Origin: Edaphobacter paludis
Lineage (GTDB): Bacteria; Acidobacteriota; Terriglobia; Terriglobales; Acidobacteriaceae
DNA length: 64,000 bases
Reading direction: 5' to 3'
NCBI RefSeq assembly: GCF_039993895.1
Contig: NZ_CP121194.1
Location: forward strand, 2,852,001-2,916,000
Position numbers and translations under genes: made by a program. The notes under the pieces were generated by a model. It saw only the letters and a list, made by a program, of their open reading frames with translations, was not told the origin of the DNA and did not search any database. Below, piece after piece: positions 35,921 to 44,476 of this stretch. Numbering within the stretch: the first letter of the stretch is position 1; each line of letters opens with the position of its first letter.

Positions 35921-37857
35921 TATGCCACCCCCGCTTCGACCAGCCCCAGCACCTGCGCTGCTGCCGCATACTTGCCAAACGGCGCGCTCACCTGAACCCC
36001 TTGCACCATCGGCCTCACCTCGGCCAGCATCTCCTGGGCGATCTTTACGCCCTCGGCCCGCGATGCCTCAGGCGACGTCGCCGCGGCCATCCGCGCCATA
36101 ATCTCCTCGGGCATGCTTACTCGCAGATCGTTCTTCATGAACTCCGCATTGCGCAGGTTGGTCAGCGGCCATATCCCGGCAATCACCGGAATCCGGAACG
36201 ACTCGATCCGCTTGAGGAATTCTTCGAGCAAACGCAGGTCGAAGACCGGCTGGGTAATCGCATATTCCGCACCGGCCTCCACTTTGTACGCGAATCGCCG
36301 AACTTCCTGATCGATATCAGGCACTCCCGGGTTCGCCGCGACCGCGACGGTAAATCCGGTCGACTCGCCGATCGAATTCTTGCCAATGTCCAGGCCGCAG
36401 TTCAGGTTGCGAACGATGTTCACCAGCCCGATTGCATCGACGTCGAAGACCGCCGTCGCATCGGGGTAGTTGCCTAGCTTCGGTGGATCGCCGGTGAGGC
36501 AAAGAACATTCTTCAGCCCTATCGAAGAGGCTCCCAGCAGATCGCTCTGAATACTCAGCACGTTGCGGTCGCGGCAGGTGTAGTGCAGGATCGTCTCGAT
36601 GCCGATGTTCTGCTGAATCTGCACACACAGGCTCTGCGCGCTCATCCTTGCACTGGCGCGGGGCGAATCGGGCACATTGATCGCATCCACTCCCAGCTTG
36701 TGAAGCTCCGCCGCCCCATTCAGCTCCTTGCTGCAATCGATTCCTTTGGGTGGGACGATCTCGACCATGGTGACAAAGTCGCCCGCGGCCACCATCGAGC
36801 CGATTTTCGAGCGTTGCCCCAGCGGAGGCGGTTCCACCTTATTTTTAGCCGGGGCAGCTGAAGCAGACTCGCCGCGCTCCATGACCTGCGCACCAGTCTC
36901 CATCGCGTCCAAGGCACGCAGCGCGCTCTTCATCGCCCGGGTATAGCTTGGAGTCGTTCCGCAACAGCCGCCCACAAAACTCGCTCCCGCCTTCACCAGC
37001 TTGCGGGTAAAGCTCGCCATGTACTCCGGCGAAGTCAGATAGAGCGTACGTCCCTCTACGGCGCGGGGAATGCCCGCATTCGGCATCGCCGCCAGAGGCA
37101 GCGAAGTCACCACGCGCATGCGTTCAATGACGCTCAGCACCGTCGCCGGACCCGCGCTGCAGTTACAGCCAACCGCATCCGCGCCCCACTCCGTCAGCTT
37201 CAGGGCGGCAGTCTCGGCAGAGGCGCCATCAAGGCAGTTGCCCTCTTCATCAACCGTCATCATTACGATCACGGGAAGCGAGGGAGCCTCGCTCCTCGCC
37301 GCCAGGATCGCCTGCCTCGCCTCTGTCAGCGAAGTCATCGTCTCTACAATCAACAGATCGACGCCGACTCCCGGGCCGCCTTCAGCCATCGCCCGAATCT
37401 GCTCGGCAAACGCCGCCTGGGCCTCATCGAGGCCAACCTTGCCTAAGGGCTCCAACCGAACCCCCAGCGGCCCAATCGAGCCCGCCACAAAAGCCTCGCT
37501 CGCCTGCTTCTCGCGGATCTGTTCGACACACTCCCGGGCAAGCTTTACACCAGCGACATTGATCTCACGGACCTTATCCTGAAACCCGAAGTGTTCCAGG
37601 CGAAAGCGGTTCGCCCCGAAGGTATTGGTCTCGACGATCTCCGCGCCCGCCTGCAAATACTCAGCGTGCACCTCGCGCACCAGATCCGGCTGCGACAGGT
37701 TCAGTTCGTCATAGCAGCGGTTGATGAACACGCCGCGTGCATACAGCATCGTTCCCATCGCACCGTCGCACAGCACCGTTGCCCCCGCAAACAGCCTGGC
37801 CGTCGCGGCAGGTTCCGCAACATAATGTATGGCGATACCGCCAGCCCCATCACTCAT
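35920..37857 (-). CDS. Bifunctional homocysteine S-methyltransferase / methylenetetrahydrofolate reductase
   Basis: A 645-aa fusion like Bacillus YitJ. Residues about 20-325 are a homocysteine S-methyltransferase (VLCDGAMGTMLYARG; zinc ligands Cys in GCNCSAG and GGCCGTTP). Residues about 355-645 are an MTHFR TIM barrel (VEIVPPKGID, HYTCRDRN, LCLTGDPPK, QPVFD). It joins reduction of 5,10-methylene-THF to methylation of homocysteine. A poorly conserved Ala/Pro linker (about 330-355) connects the parts. No SAM riboswitch is visible upstream. Together with pabBC it makes a folate/one-carbon cluster. Confidence 0.92.
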   Translation of the reverse strand: MSDGAGGIAIHYVAEPAATARLFAGATVLCDGAMGTMLYARGVFINRCYDELNLSQPDLVREVHAEYLQAGAEIVETNTFGANRFRLEHFGFQDKVREINVAGVKLARECVEQIREKQASEAFVAGSIGPLGVRLEPLGKVGLDEAQAAFAEQIRAMAEGGPGVGVDLLIVETMTSLTEARQAILAARSEAPSLPVIVMMTVDEEGNCLDGASAETAALKLTEWGADAVGCNCSAGPATVLSVIERMRVVTSLPLAAMPNAGIPRAVEGRTLYLTSPEYMASFTRKLVKAGASFVGGCCGTTPSYTRAMKSALRALDAMETGAQVMERGESASAAPAKNKVEPPPLGQRSKIGSMVAAGDFVTMVEIVPPKGIDCSKELNGAAELHKLGVDAINVPDSPRASARMSAQSLCVQIQQNIGIETILHYTCRDRNVLSIQSDLLGASSIGLKNVLCLTGDPPKLGNYPDATAVFDVDAIGLVNIVRNLNCGLDIGKNSIGESTGFTVAVAANPGVPDIDQEVRRFAYKVEAGAEYAITQPVFDLRLLEEFLKRIESFRIPVIAGIWPLTNLRNAEFMKNDLRVSMPEEIMARMAAATSPEASRAEGVKIAQEMLAEVRPMVQGVQVSAPFGKYAAAAQVLGLVEAGVA

Positions 37858-37989
37858 CGTTCTCTCCGGGTATTCTCATCATCCTAAGCCACCAGCGGGA
37901 TGCGCTCCAAACCCAGCCGTCCGGCAATCCCGCCTGATCCTCCAGCTGCCCAGCCATTCTGCCTCCTTTGTTATACTCAGCGGATAGCC

Positions 37990-39576
37990 GTGGCCCGCAT
38001 AAACACGCCGCAGCGCTCAGGTCGGAGTTTGTTCACGTTGAAGAATCGAAGTCTCTTTGCCCAGTCCCTCAGCACCCAGATCTACTGCGGCCTGCTGATC
38101 GCTATCGCGTGCCTCACCCTCAGCTCCTGCCATAGCGCCGACTATTATTACTACAAGTTTCCCCAGTACACCTTTGCCAACCGGCCTGTGCCACCCAGCA
38201 AGCTAGCCCAACGGGTGATGATCGCCTATACGGTGAACGGTTCCAGCACTTCGACCGCAGGGGCCACCGGCAGCCTGGCCATCGTCGACGCCAAGCGCGA
38301 CATCCGCAGCAATATTGAGAACACTGTTCCCACCTTCCAGATCGCTGGCTATAACTCCGGCTATCCCAGCATGATCTTCAACTTCCCTGCCGAGGTGCAC
38401 GGCTACGTCTACTCCAACACCGACGGCAGCCTGGCCACCATCGACTACAGCAAGGAATCCTCTTCCGGCTCCTCGACCAAATTCCCCCAGGCTGCATCTA
38501 TCGCTATCCCGCCGACCTTCACGCATTACTATGCCGCCGAAGAGCGCTCCGGTCAGCTCGCCGTCCTCGACAACACTACGGGCGGCACCTACGGCCTCAA
38601 TCTCCCCGACGTCTATAAGGTAGCCGTCAATCAGGGGGATACCGTCGTGCTGGCGATGGTACGCAACTCCAATATCGTCTACCGCCTGGTCAAGCTCAAC
38701 GCCAACCAGTTCCCAACCTCCGCCGCGGCGATCACGGCTACGGGCGCCACCGACTGTGAGCCGCTCAACCTGCCCGTCTATTGCATCGTGCCGGTCAATC
38801 CCGCGGGTGCGGGAGGCGGCTCAAACGCCTTCGATCGCCCCGTCGGAGCTTACTTTTCGCTCGACGGCACCACAGCGTACGTCCTCAACTGCGGCGCCGA
38901 GTGCGGTGGAACCACCTCCAGCCTCACCCTGTTGAACCAGAGCACCCTCAACGTCAATACCATCCCCAATACCACCCCCGACAAGTCCGCCTTTGTGTCG
39001 AACGTACCCATTCCCGGCGGAGCAACGGTCGCGCTCTCTGACGCCACCACGCTTTATGTAGCGGGTCAGCAGCAGATGCCCGATGGCCTCTTCGCAGGCT
39101 ATCTCACCACCGTCAACCTCGCTGCCGCCGCCAGCAGCCCCTCCACCGCGGTCACCGGCAAGTACTCTATCTCCGACGGCACTCATACCAAGCTGCTCTT
39201 CGCCGACGACAACACTCTCTGGATCGGTTCGCAATTCTGTGCCACCGGCGAGCGCCAGAAGCTGAACGAAAATTACAACTGCCTCACCCGCTTCGACCTC
39301 GGAGGAAAGACCGCCCAGGTTGTGCCGAACGTCGTCCCGGGCGACTCAACCCACACGGTCGGCTATCCCAATACCAACCAGAACCTCTATTACTACGGCG
39401 ACCTCACCGGCCTTTGCTGGGTACAGAACTTCCACAAGGTCTACACCGCCTACGGTGGGCAGGTCCACGTCTTCAACACCGCAGACGGCTCCGAGATCGA
39501 CAATGAGTTTGTAACCGTTCAGGGAACAGCACTCGACGTCGCCTATATGGACGCCATTGCCGATAGCGACAACTAA
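37990..39576 (+). CDS. Propeller-like lipoprotein of unknown function
   Basis: A protein of about 528 aa if GTG 37990 is used; TTG 38038 (MKNRSLFAQSLSTQIYC, with GGAG upstream) is an equally good start, and the frame is open from 37900. A hydrophobic stretch ends in a lipobox (CLTLSSC). The mature part is rich in Ser/Thr/Asn and has WD/YncE-like repeats (GSLAIVDAKRD, GSLATIDYSKE, GQLAVLDNTT, YVLNCGAECGGTTSSLTLLN). Cys residues in the repeats suggest extracytoplasmic disulfides. No catalytic motif is seen. Related propellers are abundant in acidobacteria; the function is unknown. Confidence 0.72.
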   Translation: MARINTPQRSGRSLFTLKNRSLFAQSLSTQIYCGLLIAIACLTLSSCHSADYYYYKFPQYTFANRPVPPSKLAQRVMIAYTVNGSSTSTAGATGSLAIVDAKRDIRSNIENTVPTFQIAGYNSGYPSMIFNFPAEVHGYVYSNTDGSLATIDYSKESSSGSSTKFPQAASIAIPPTFTHYYAAEERSGQLAVLDNTTGGTYGLNLPDVYKVAVNQGDTVVLAMVRNSNIVYRLVKLNANQFPTSAAAITATGATDCEPLNLPVYCIVPVNPAGAGGGSNAFDRPVGAYFSLDGTTAYVLNCGAECGGTTSSLTLLNQSTLNVNTIPNTTPDKSAFVSNVPIPGGATVALSDATTLYVAGQQQMPDGLFAGYLTTVNLAAAASSPSTAVTGKYSISDGTHTKLLFADDNTLWIGSQFCATGERQKLNENYNCLTRFDLGGKTAQVVPNVVPGDSTHTVGYPNTNQNLYYYGDLTGLCWVQNFHKVYTAYGGQVHVFNTADGSEIDNEFVTVQGTALDVAYMDAIADSDN

Positions 39577-39600
39577 GACTTGGTCCCAAAACAGATCAGG

Positions 39601-39636
39601 CCCTATCTTTTTGCAGACTCACCGCAAAGGATAGGG
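39601..39636 (+). terminator. Hairpin after the propeller lipoprotein
   Basis: CCCTATC plus TTTGC pairs with GCAAA plus GATAGGG around a 9-nt loop, with a small bulge. It lies between the lipoprotein stop and the deacetylase start. There is no strong T tract after it. Confidence 0.45.
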
Positions 39637-39675
39637 TCTAACTCTTTAAGCCATGCCGCTGCTACCATAACCACC

Positions 39676-40389
39676 ATGCCCTCCATCGACATTCTTGCCA
39701 TAGCCGCCCACCGGGACGACGTTGAGCAGACCTGTGGCGGTACGCTGCTCGCCATGCATGCCCGGGGCTGGCGTACGGGCATCCTCGACCTTACCCGTGG
39801 TGAGTCCGGCACCCGCGGCACTGCCGCTGAGCGTGAAGCCGAGGCCATCGCCGCCGCCCGCATCCTAAATGTCAACCACCGCGAAGCCCTCGATCTTCCA
39901 GACGGCAACGTCGAAAACACGTTGCCTAACCGTCTCAAGGTCGCAGAGGTCCTCCGTCGGCTTCGTCCGCGCGTCGTGATACTGCCTTACTGGCAAGGCC
40001 GCCACCCCGACCACTACACCACAGCGACGCTCGGATACGAGGCCTGCTTCATCGCTGGCTTAGCCAAGTTGGATATTCCCGGCGAGCCTCACCGCCCTTA
40101 CAAAATCCTCTACGCCTCGCTCTACGCCGATGTCCGACCATCCTTCGTCGTCGACATAACGCCGTACATCGAGCAGCGTTATGAGGCTCTAGCAGCCTAT
40201 CGCTCGCAGTACGCATCCCAATCCACAGGTGATTCTATCTTCGTCCGCGAGGACGACATCCGCGAGCGCACCTTCGCCACCGCGCGCCACTACGGCTTGC
40301 TCGCGGGCGTGCGTTACGCCGAGCCTTTCGTCCAGAAAGAAGTCGGCCTCATCGAAGACCTGATGCTCCTCCCCGTACAATCAATTTAG
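39676..40389 (+). CDS. PIG-L family deacetylase, bacillithiol-type (BshB1-like)
   Basis: A 237-aa zinc LmbE/PIG-L deacetylase. The metal motif is AAHRDDVEQTCGGTL (the more usual form is AHPDD) with HPDH in WQGRHPDHYTTATL. TRGESGTRGTAAEREAEA and ALDLPDGNVENT are typical of BshB1, which deacetylates GlcNAc-malate in bacillithiol synthesis. BshA and BshC are not in the window, so the assignment rests on sequence pattern. ATG 39676 fits the family start; the frame upstream runs into a hairpin. Confidence 0.83.
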   Translation: MPSIDILAIAAHRDDVEQTCGGTLLAMHARGWRTGILDLTRGESGTRGTAAEREAEAIAAARILNVNHREALDLPDGNVENTLPNRLKVAEVLRRLRPRVVILPYWQGRHPDHYTTATLGYEACFIAGLAKLDIPGEPHRPYKILYASLYADVRPSFVVDITPYIEQRYEALAAYRSQYASQSTGDSIFVREDDIRERTFATARHYGLLAGVRYAEPFVQKEVGLIEDLMLLPVQSI

Positions 40390-40485
40390 TCATTTTTATT
40401 TCCTTTCCCTTACATCCACATCTCCACCTCTGGCGTTACTTCCAATGAAGGCGCAATTCAACCTGCATTCAGGAGAGGTCCCATT

Positions 40486-41424
40486 GTGGAAAAAGTAAAC
40501 GAACTTATCAAGAAAGCAGTCTCCCGCCGAACGTTCATGGCAGGAGCAGGAACCGCAGCTGCGGCCGCACTTCTGGCTGGCTGCAACGACGCCACAGCAC
40601 CCGCGTCTGCGCCCAGCGGTGGTGGCACTACTCCTCCCGCCGCCAACCCGAACTTGGACGTCCTCAACTTCGCCCTCAACCTTGAATATCTCGAAGCCGA
40701 GTTCTATCTTTACGCAGCCACGGGCCAAGGCCTTTCGGCTGCCGATGCAGGAACCGGCGCAGGCACCACCAAGGCCACAGGCGTCGCCGCCGTTCCCTGG
40801 GGCAGCTCGGGTCTCGCCCAGTACGCCAATGAGATCGCACAGGACGAGGTCAACCACGTCCGCTTTCTGCGGAAGGCGATCACAGCCGCCAACGGAACGC
40901 CGATCTCGCGTCCGGACATCGACCTCACCTTTTTTGCGCCCCTCGCCGTCGCAGCAGGCATCACCACTACGCCGACCTTCAATCCTTTCACCTCGCCACA
41001 GGGCTTCCTCATCGGCGCCTTCGTATTTGAAGACGTAGGAGTCACTGCCTATCATGGCGCGGCTGGTCTGCTCACCGACAAAACGATCCTGACCGCAGCC
41101 GCCGGAATCCTCGGCGTCGAAGCCTACCATGCAGCCGCAATTCGCACGCTGCTCGTCGGCATGGCGGCCGCCAATAACGACCAGACCTACGTCAAAATCG
41201 CCAACCAGGTATCCGCTCTGCGCGGCACTCTGGGCGGCGGCAACGAGACCGCACTCAGCAGCAAGAGCATCGTCGCAGCCGACACCACCAACGCCATCGC
41301 CTTTGCGCGGACGACCGACCAGGTTCTGCACATCGTCTACGGCACCGGCGGCGGAGCAGGCGTCAGCAAGGGCGGCTTCTTCCCCAGCGGCCTCAACGGA
41401 AACATTAAAGCAACCGCTTCCTAA
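40486..41424 (+). CDS. Tat-exported ferritin-like domain protein (1), lipoprotein
   Basis: A 312-aa protein. A twin-arginine signal (SRRTFMAGAGTAAAAALLAG) ends in Cys (LAGC), indicating a Tat lipoprotein. The mature part is a ferritin-like four-helix domain (Ferritin_2 type) with LNFALNLEYLEAEFY, QDEVNHVRFLR and GVEAYHAAAIRT; the Glu and ExxH residues could bind two metal ions. The start is GTG with AGGAGAGG upstream. It is followed after 11 bp by a paralogue. Suggested roles are metal or oxidative-stress handling in the envelope, but this is unproven. Confidence 0.85.
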   Translation: MEKVNELIKKAVSRRTFMAGAGTAAAAALLAGCNDATAPASAPSGGGTTPPAANPNLDVLNFALNLEYLEAEFYLYAATGQGLSAADAGTGAGTTKATGVAAVPWGSSGLAQYANEIAQDEVNHVRFLRKAITAANGTPISRPDIDLTFFAPLAVAAGITTTPTFNPFTSPQGFLIGAFVFEDVGVTAYHGAAGLLTDKTILTAAAGILGVEAYHAAAIRTLLVGMAAANNDQTYVKIANQVSALRGTLGGGNETALSSKSIVAADTTNAIAFARTTDQVLHIVYGTGGGAGVSKGGFFPSGLNGNIKATAS

Positions 41425-41435
41425 AGGAAAAGACC

Positions 41436-42380
41436 ATGGCAAATCAAGAGACAAAGAAACTCGACGAAATCATCTCCAGCCGCCGCGCCATGATGACGAT
41501 GGGCGGAGCAGCGATCGCCGGCCTCTTCCTCACCGGCGTTGCAAAGGCACAAGCAGCCCTCACCGATAACGACATCCTCAACTTCGCCCTCAATCTCGAA
41601 TACCTCGAAGCCCAGTTCTACAGCCTCGCGGCGTTCGGCGTCACCATCGACCAGCAGCCAACCCCGATCCCGACAGCTCCCAATGCCAGTCTTGGTGCCG
41701 CTGGAACCGTCACCCTCAAGCCCAGCTTCGCGAAGGTGCCCTTCTCCAACCAAACCATCTCTGATTACGCTACGGAGACCGCTATTGAAGAAGGCAAGCA
41801 CGTCACCTTCCTCCAGAGCGCGCTCGGCAGCGCTGCCGTTTCGATGCCCAACATCGATCTCTACAACTCCTTCAACACTCTCGCCATGGCGGCGGGCATC
41901 GGGTCGACATTCGATCCCTTCGATAAAGACGCAGACTTCCTAATCGGCGCCTATATCTTTGAGGATGTCGGCGTCACGGCTTACCACGGGGCAGCTGCCG
42001 CTATCACCAGCAATACGGTCCTGACCGCCGCAGCGGGCATTCTCGCGGTCGAGGCCTACCACGCCGGTCTTATCCGCACTGCCATCAATCAGATCGATGC
42101 CGGTTCGGGCGCGCTGGCCGGTCTCACTCAGAAGATCTCGGCGACACGCAGCAAGCTGGCTAATCCATCGGGTACACCGGTCGACGACATCGGTCTCACC
42201 ACCGTAAACGTCAGCCTCAACGGCTCTGCCAGTCTTCCCGCAACCACCTTCGTCGATGCGGACTCGAACAGCATTGCATTTGCCCGCACCCCTGCACAGA
42301 TCATCCAGATCGTCACAGGAGGCAGCGCCACCAACAAGGGAGTCTTCTTCCCCGACGGGCTCAACGGAACCATCAAATAA
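41436..42380 (+). CDS. Tat-exported ferritin-like domain protein (2)
   Basis: A 314-aa paralogue of the preceding gene. Its Tat signal (SSRRAMMTMGGAAIAGLFLT, cleavage after AQA) has no lipobox Cys, so this copy is soluble while its neighbour is lipid-anchored. The same core motifs recur: LNFALNLEYLEAQFY, EEGKHVTFLQ, EDVGVTAYHGAA and EAYHAGLIRT. AAAGGAAAAG precedes ATG 41436. The tandem arrangement indicates duplication and a shared operon. The function is unknown. Confidence 0.85.
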   Translation: MANQETKKLDEIISSRRAMMTMGGAAIAGLFLTGVAKAQAALTDNDILNFALNLEYLEAQFYSLAAFGVTIDQQPTPIPTAPNASLGAAGTVTLKPSFAKVPFSNQTISDYATETAIEEGKHVTFLQSALGSAAVSMPNIDLYNSFNTLAMAAGIGSTFDPFDKDADFLIGAYIFEDVGVTAYHGAAAAITSNTVLTAAAGILAVEAYHAGLIRTAINQIDAGSGALAGLTQKISATRSKLANPSGTPVDDIGLTTVNVSLNGSASLPATTFVDADSNSIAFARTPAQIIQIVTGGSATNKGVFFPDGLNGTIK

Positions 42381-42402
42381 CCATCAGCCATGAAGCGGGT
42401 GC

Positions 42403-42443
42403 CCCATCTTCGCGCAGTTTTATCGTCGCTAAGGTGGGGTTCT
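42403..42443 (+). terminator. Probable terminator after the ferritin-like pair
   Basis: CCCCATCTT (42403-42411) pairs with AAGGTGGGG (one G-T pair) across a 20-odd-nt loop and is followed by TTCTTGCTTTC. Confidence 0.5.
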
Positions 42444-42503
42444 TGCTTTCTTCCATCCATAATCCAAGCATACGAGCAAGGTTAGAGTGAGGCCGTCCCC
42501 CCC

Positions 42504-43673
42504 TCACCCGCCCTCTCCCAAAGGCTCAACCTCGGCCGCTACAACCTTGTTCCGCCCCCCCCGCTTGGCGCGGTATAACGCCGCATCGCTCTGCTCCAAC
42601 AGGGTCTGCCACGACAATCCACAATTCTCCGACGACGCCACTCCGAGGCTGGTTCGAATTTTCACCGTCTCATCCCGGTATCGCAGAGTCAACGCCTCCA
42701 CCTGCGTCCGCATGCGTTCCGCCGCCATCATCGCCTCCGCCAGTCCCGTATCGGGAAGCAGAATACAGAACTCATCCCCGCCCATTCGCGCGACCGCATC
42801 CTGTCCCCGAACCGTTTCCTGGAGCGCCTTCCCGACCGCCTGCAGGACGGCATCTCCACAGCCGTGTCCCAGCGAGTCGTTCACGCGCTTCAGACCATCG
42901 AGGTCCATCATCACGACCGCGATCATTCCCTTCGTCCGTCCACATCGCGCTATCTCACGCAGCGCAATCCGAGCCAGCGCCCAACGGTTCAACAAGCCGG
43001 TCAACTCATCGGCCTGCGCGTGCCAAAGTAGTTCAATACGCTGCTTCGCCGCCGAGAGAAACATGAAACCAAAGGCGATCGCGCTGTTGGTTACCAGCAT
43101 TCCCATCAGCCAATACCGCAATGTCTCGTTAGCCAGTTCGGGGTAGCCCATCGAACTGAACCGCAGCGTGCTGCTCGCTCGCGCCAACAACAGAAAGGCA
43201 TATACCGCCAGTGACGCTCCGGTCAGGCTCGCTGCAGGACCAAGCTCGTCACCGGCAAACAGAAATACCACCGACGCCGTTGCCGCAACCTGCACGCTCT
43301 CCGTCGCAGATATCAACAGCAGCATCGCGGGATAGCGCGGCGGTACGATCAGAAGATACACCGTTCCCGCGGCCATCATCCCCACTAACACATATTGAAG
43401 CGACCGCAGCAGCGGTCCGCGTTCCAGCAGTCTGTCAAAGCTGAAGTGAAGCATCATGACGCCCAGCACCGCCATCATGCCGCTTAGGGCCTGGCTAACT
43501 GGTGTGACTCCAACAAGCAGCAGAAACAGCAGGCCTGCACCCCGGCTTAGATTCGCGCCTGCAAACCAAGCCGCGCCTTTCGCCGTTCCAATCATGCGAG
43601 CATTCAACGCGATCACACCCGCATACAGCACATACAAAAGCACGTTCATCACAACAAGTGTGTGCGTGTCCAT
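42504..43673 (-). CDS. Membrane diguanylate cyclase (GGDEF domain)
   Basis: A 389-aa protein with about six or seven N-terminal membrane helices (to about 205) and a GGDEF domain (about 220-385) that makes cyclic di-GMP from GTP. The active site reads ARMGGDEFCILLPD, and an RGQD product-inhibition (I) site lies five residues upstream. DELTGLLNRWAL starts the domain. No EAL domain is present. The sensor helices look like an uncharacterised MASE-type module. Ligand and targets are unknown. Confidence 0.92.
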   Translation of the reverse strand: MDTHTLVVMNVLLYVLYAGVIALNARMIGTAKGAAWFAGANLSRGAGLLFLLLVGVTPVSQALSGMMAVLGVMMLHFSFDRLLERGPLLRSLQYVLVGMMAAGTVYLLIVPPRYPAMLLLISATESVQVAATASVVFLFAGDELGPAASLTGASLAVYAFLLLARASSTLRFSSMGYPELANETLRYWLMGMLVTNSAIAFGFMFLSAAKQRIELLWHAQADELTGLLNRWALARIALREIARCGRTKGMIAVVMMDLDGLKRVNDSLGHGCGDAVLQAVGKALQETVRGQDAVARMGGDEFCILLPDTGLAEAMMAAERMRTQVEALTLRYRDETVKIRTSLGVASSENCGLSWQTLLEQSDAALYRAKRGGRNKVVAAEVEPLGEGG

Positions 43674-43889
43674 CTTCCCGCCCTGGAAGCCAATTCAAGT
43701 GCCGCAATAGATTAAGGAGCCCAGCAAATCTTTACTGCGCCCGCCAATATGTTTCACTGGCGAATGGCGACTATATCTTCAAAAACTTGTTAATGCCAGT
43801 CGAATCTTTCGAACCTACTTCTGCGGATCACCTCTCCACCACGATCAAAGTCGCAACTTTTTGCACACTTCTCACCGGCGAAGTCGGAG

Positions 43890-44441
43890 TTAGGCTTTCG
43901 CCCGCTCGCGCCAAACCTTGTAAAGACCCCACGCTGCGACCGTGCAATTATCGACAATTGCTCCGTCCAGAAGCAGCCGCTCAAACTCCCTTACGTCGAC
44001 CCGCAGCACCACCAGATCGTTCTCCTCCTGGTCCGGCTCAGCCTGTCCCATTGTCAGTCCCTCCGCAAGAAACACATGCTGCTGCTGGTTCATGACCCCA
44101 TAAGCAATCTGCAGCGTAGCGAGATGAGTCATCCTCTCCGCCGTCAGCCCAGTCTCCTCACGCAATTCCCCCCGCGCCATCTCCTCCGCATCCACTTCGG
44201 CCAACTCCCACCCGCCCTGAGGAAACTCGATATGACGCCCGCCCACCGTATAGCGAAACTGTTCGATCAGGTAGACGAACTCCCCGTCCGCCGTCACTTC
44301 CAGAGGAATAATGATCGCAGCCGGATCTTTATCGACCACCCCATAGATTCCCCGATGCCCATTTGTCCGCTCAATCACATCCTCGCGCACCCGCGTCCAG
44401 CGGTTGCGATAGACCTCGCGGCTGCTGATTGTTCGAATCAT
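43890..44441 (-). CDS. Nudix hydrolase, ADP-ribose pyrophosphatase-like
   Basis: A 183-aa protein with the Nudix box in GGWELAEVDAEEMARGELREETGL (catalytic REETG), preceded by IEFPQGG as in ADP-sugar pyrophosphatases. It would hydrolyse a nucleoside diphosphate linked to another moiety. ATG 44441 is chosen because GGAGGAGATGGC stands directly upstream; an ATG at 44468 is in frame but lacks a site. The gene follows the CocE-type hydrolase on the same strand by about 35 bp. Confidence 0.88.
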   Translation of the reverse strand: MIRTISSREVYRNRWTRVREDVIERTNGHRGIYGVVDKDPAAIIIPLEVTADGEFVYLIEQFRYTVGGRHIEFPQGGWELAEVDAEEMARGELREETGLTAERMTHLATLQIAYGVMNQQQHVFLAEGLTMGQAEPDQEENDLVVLRVDVREFERLLLDGAIVDNCTVAAWGLYKVWRERAKA

Positions 44442-44476
44442 GCCATCTCCTCCGAAAGGTGTGTCCAACCCTGCAT

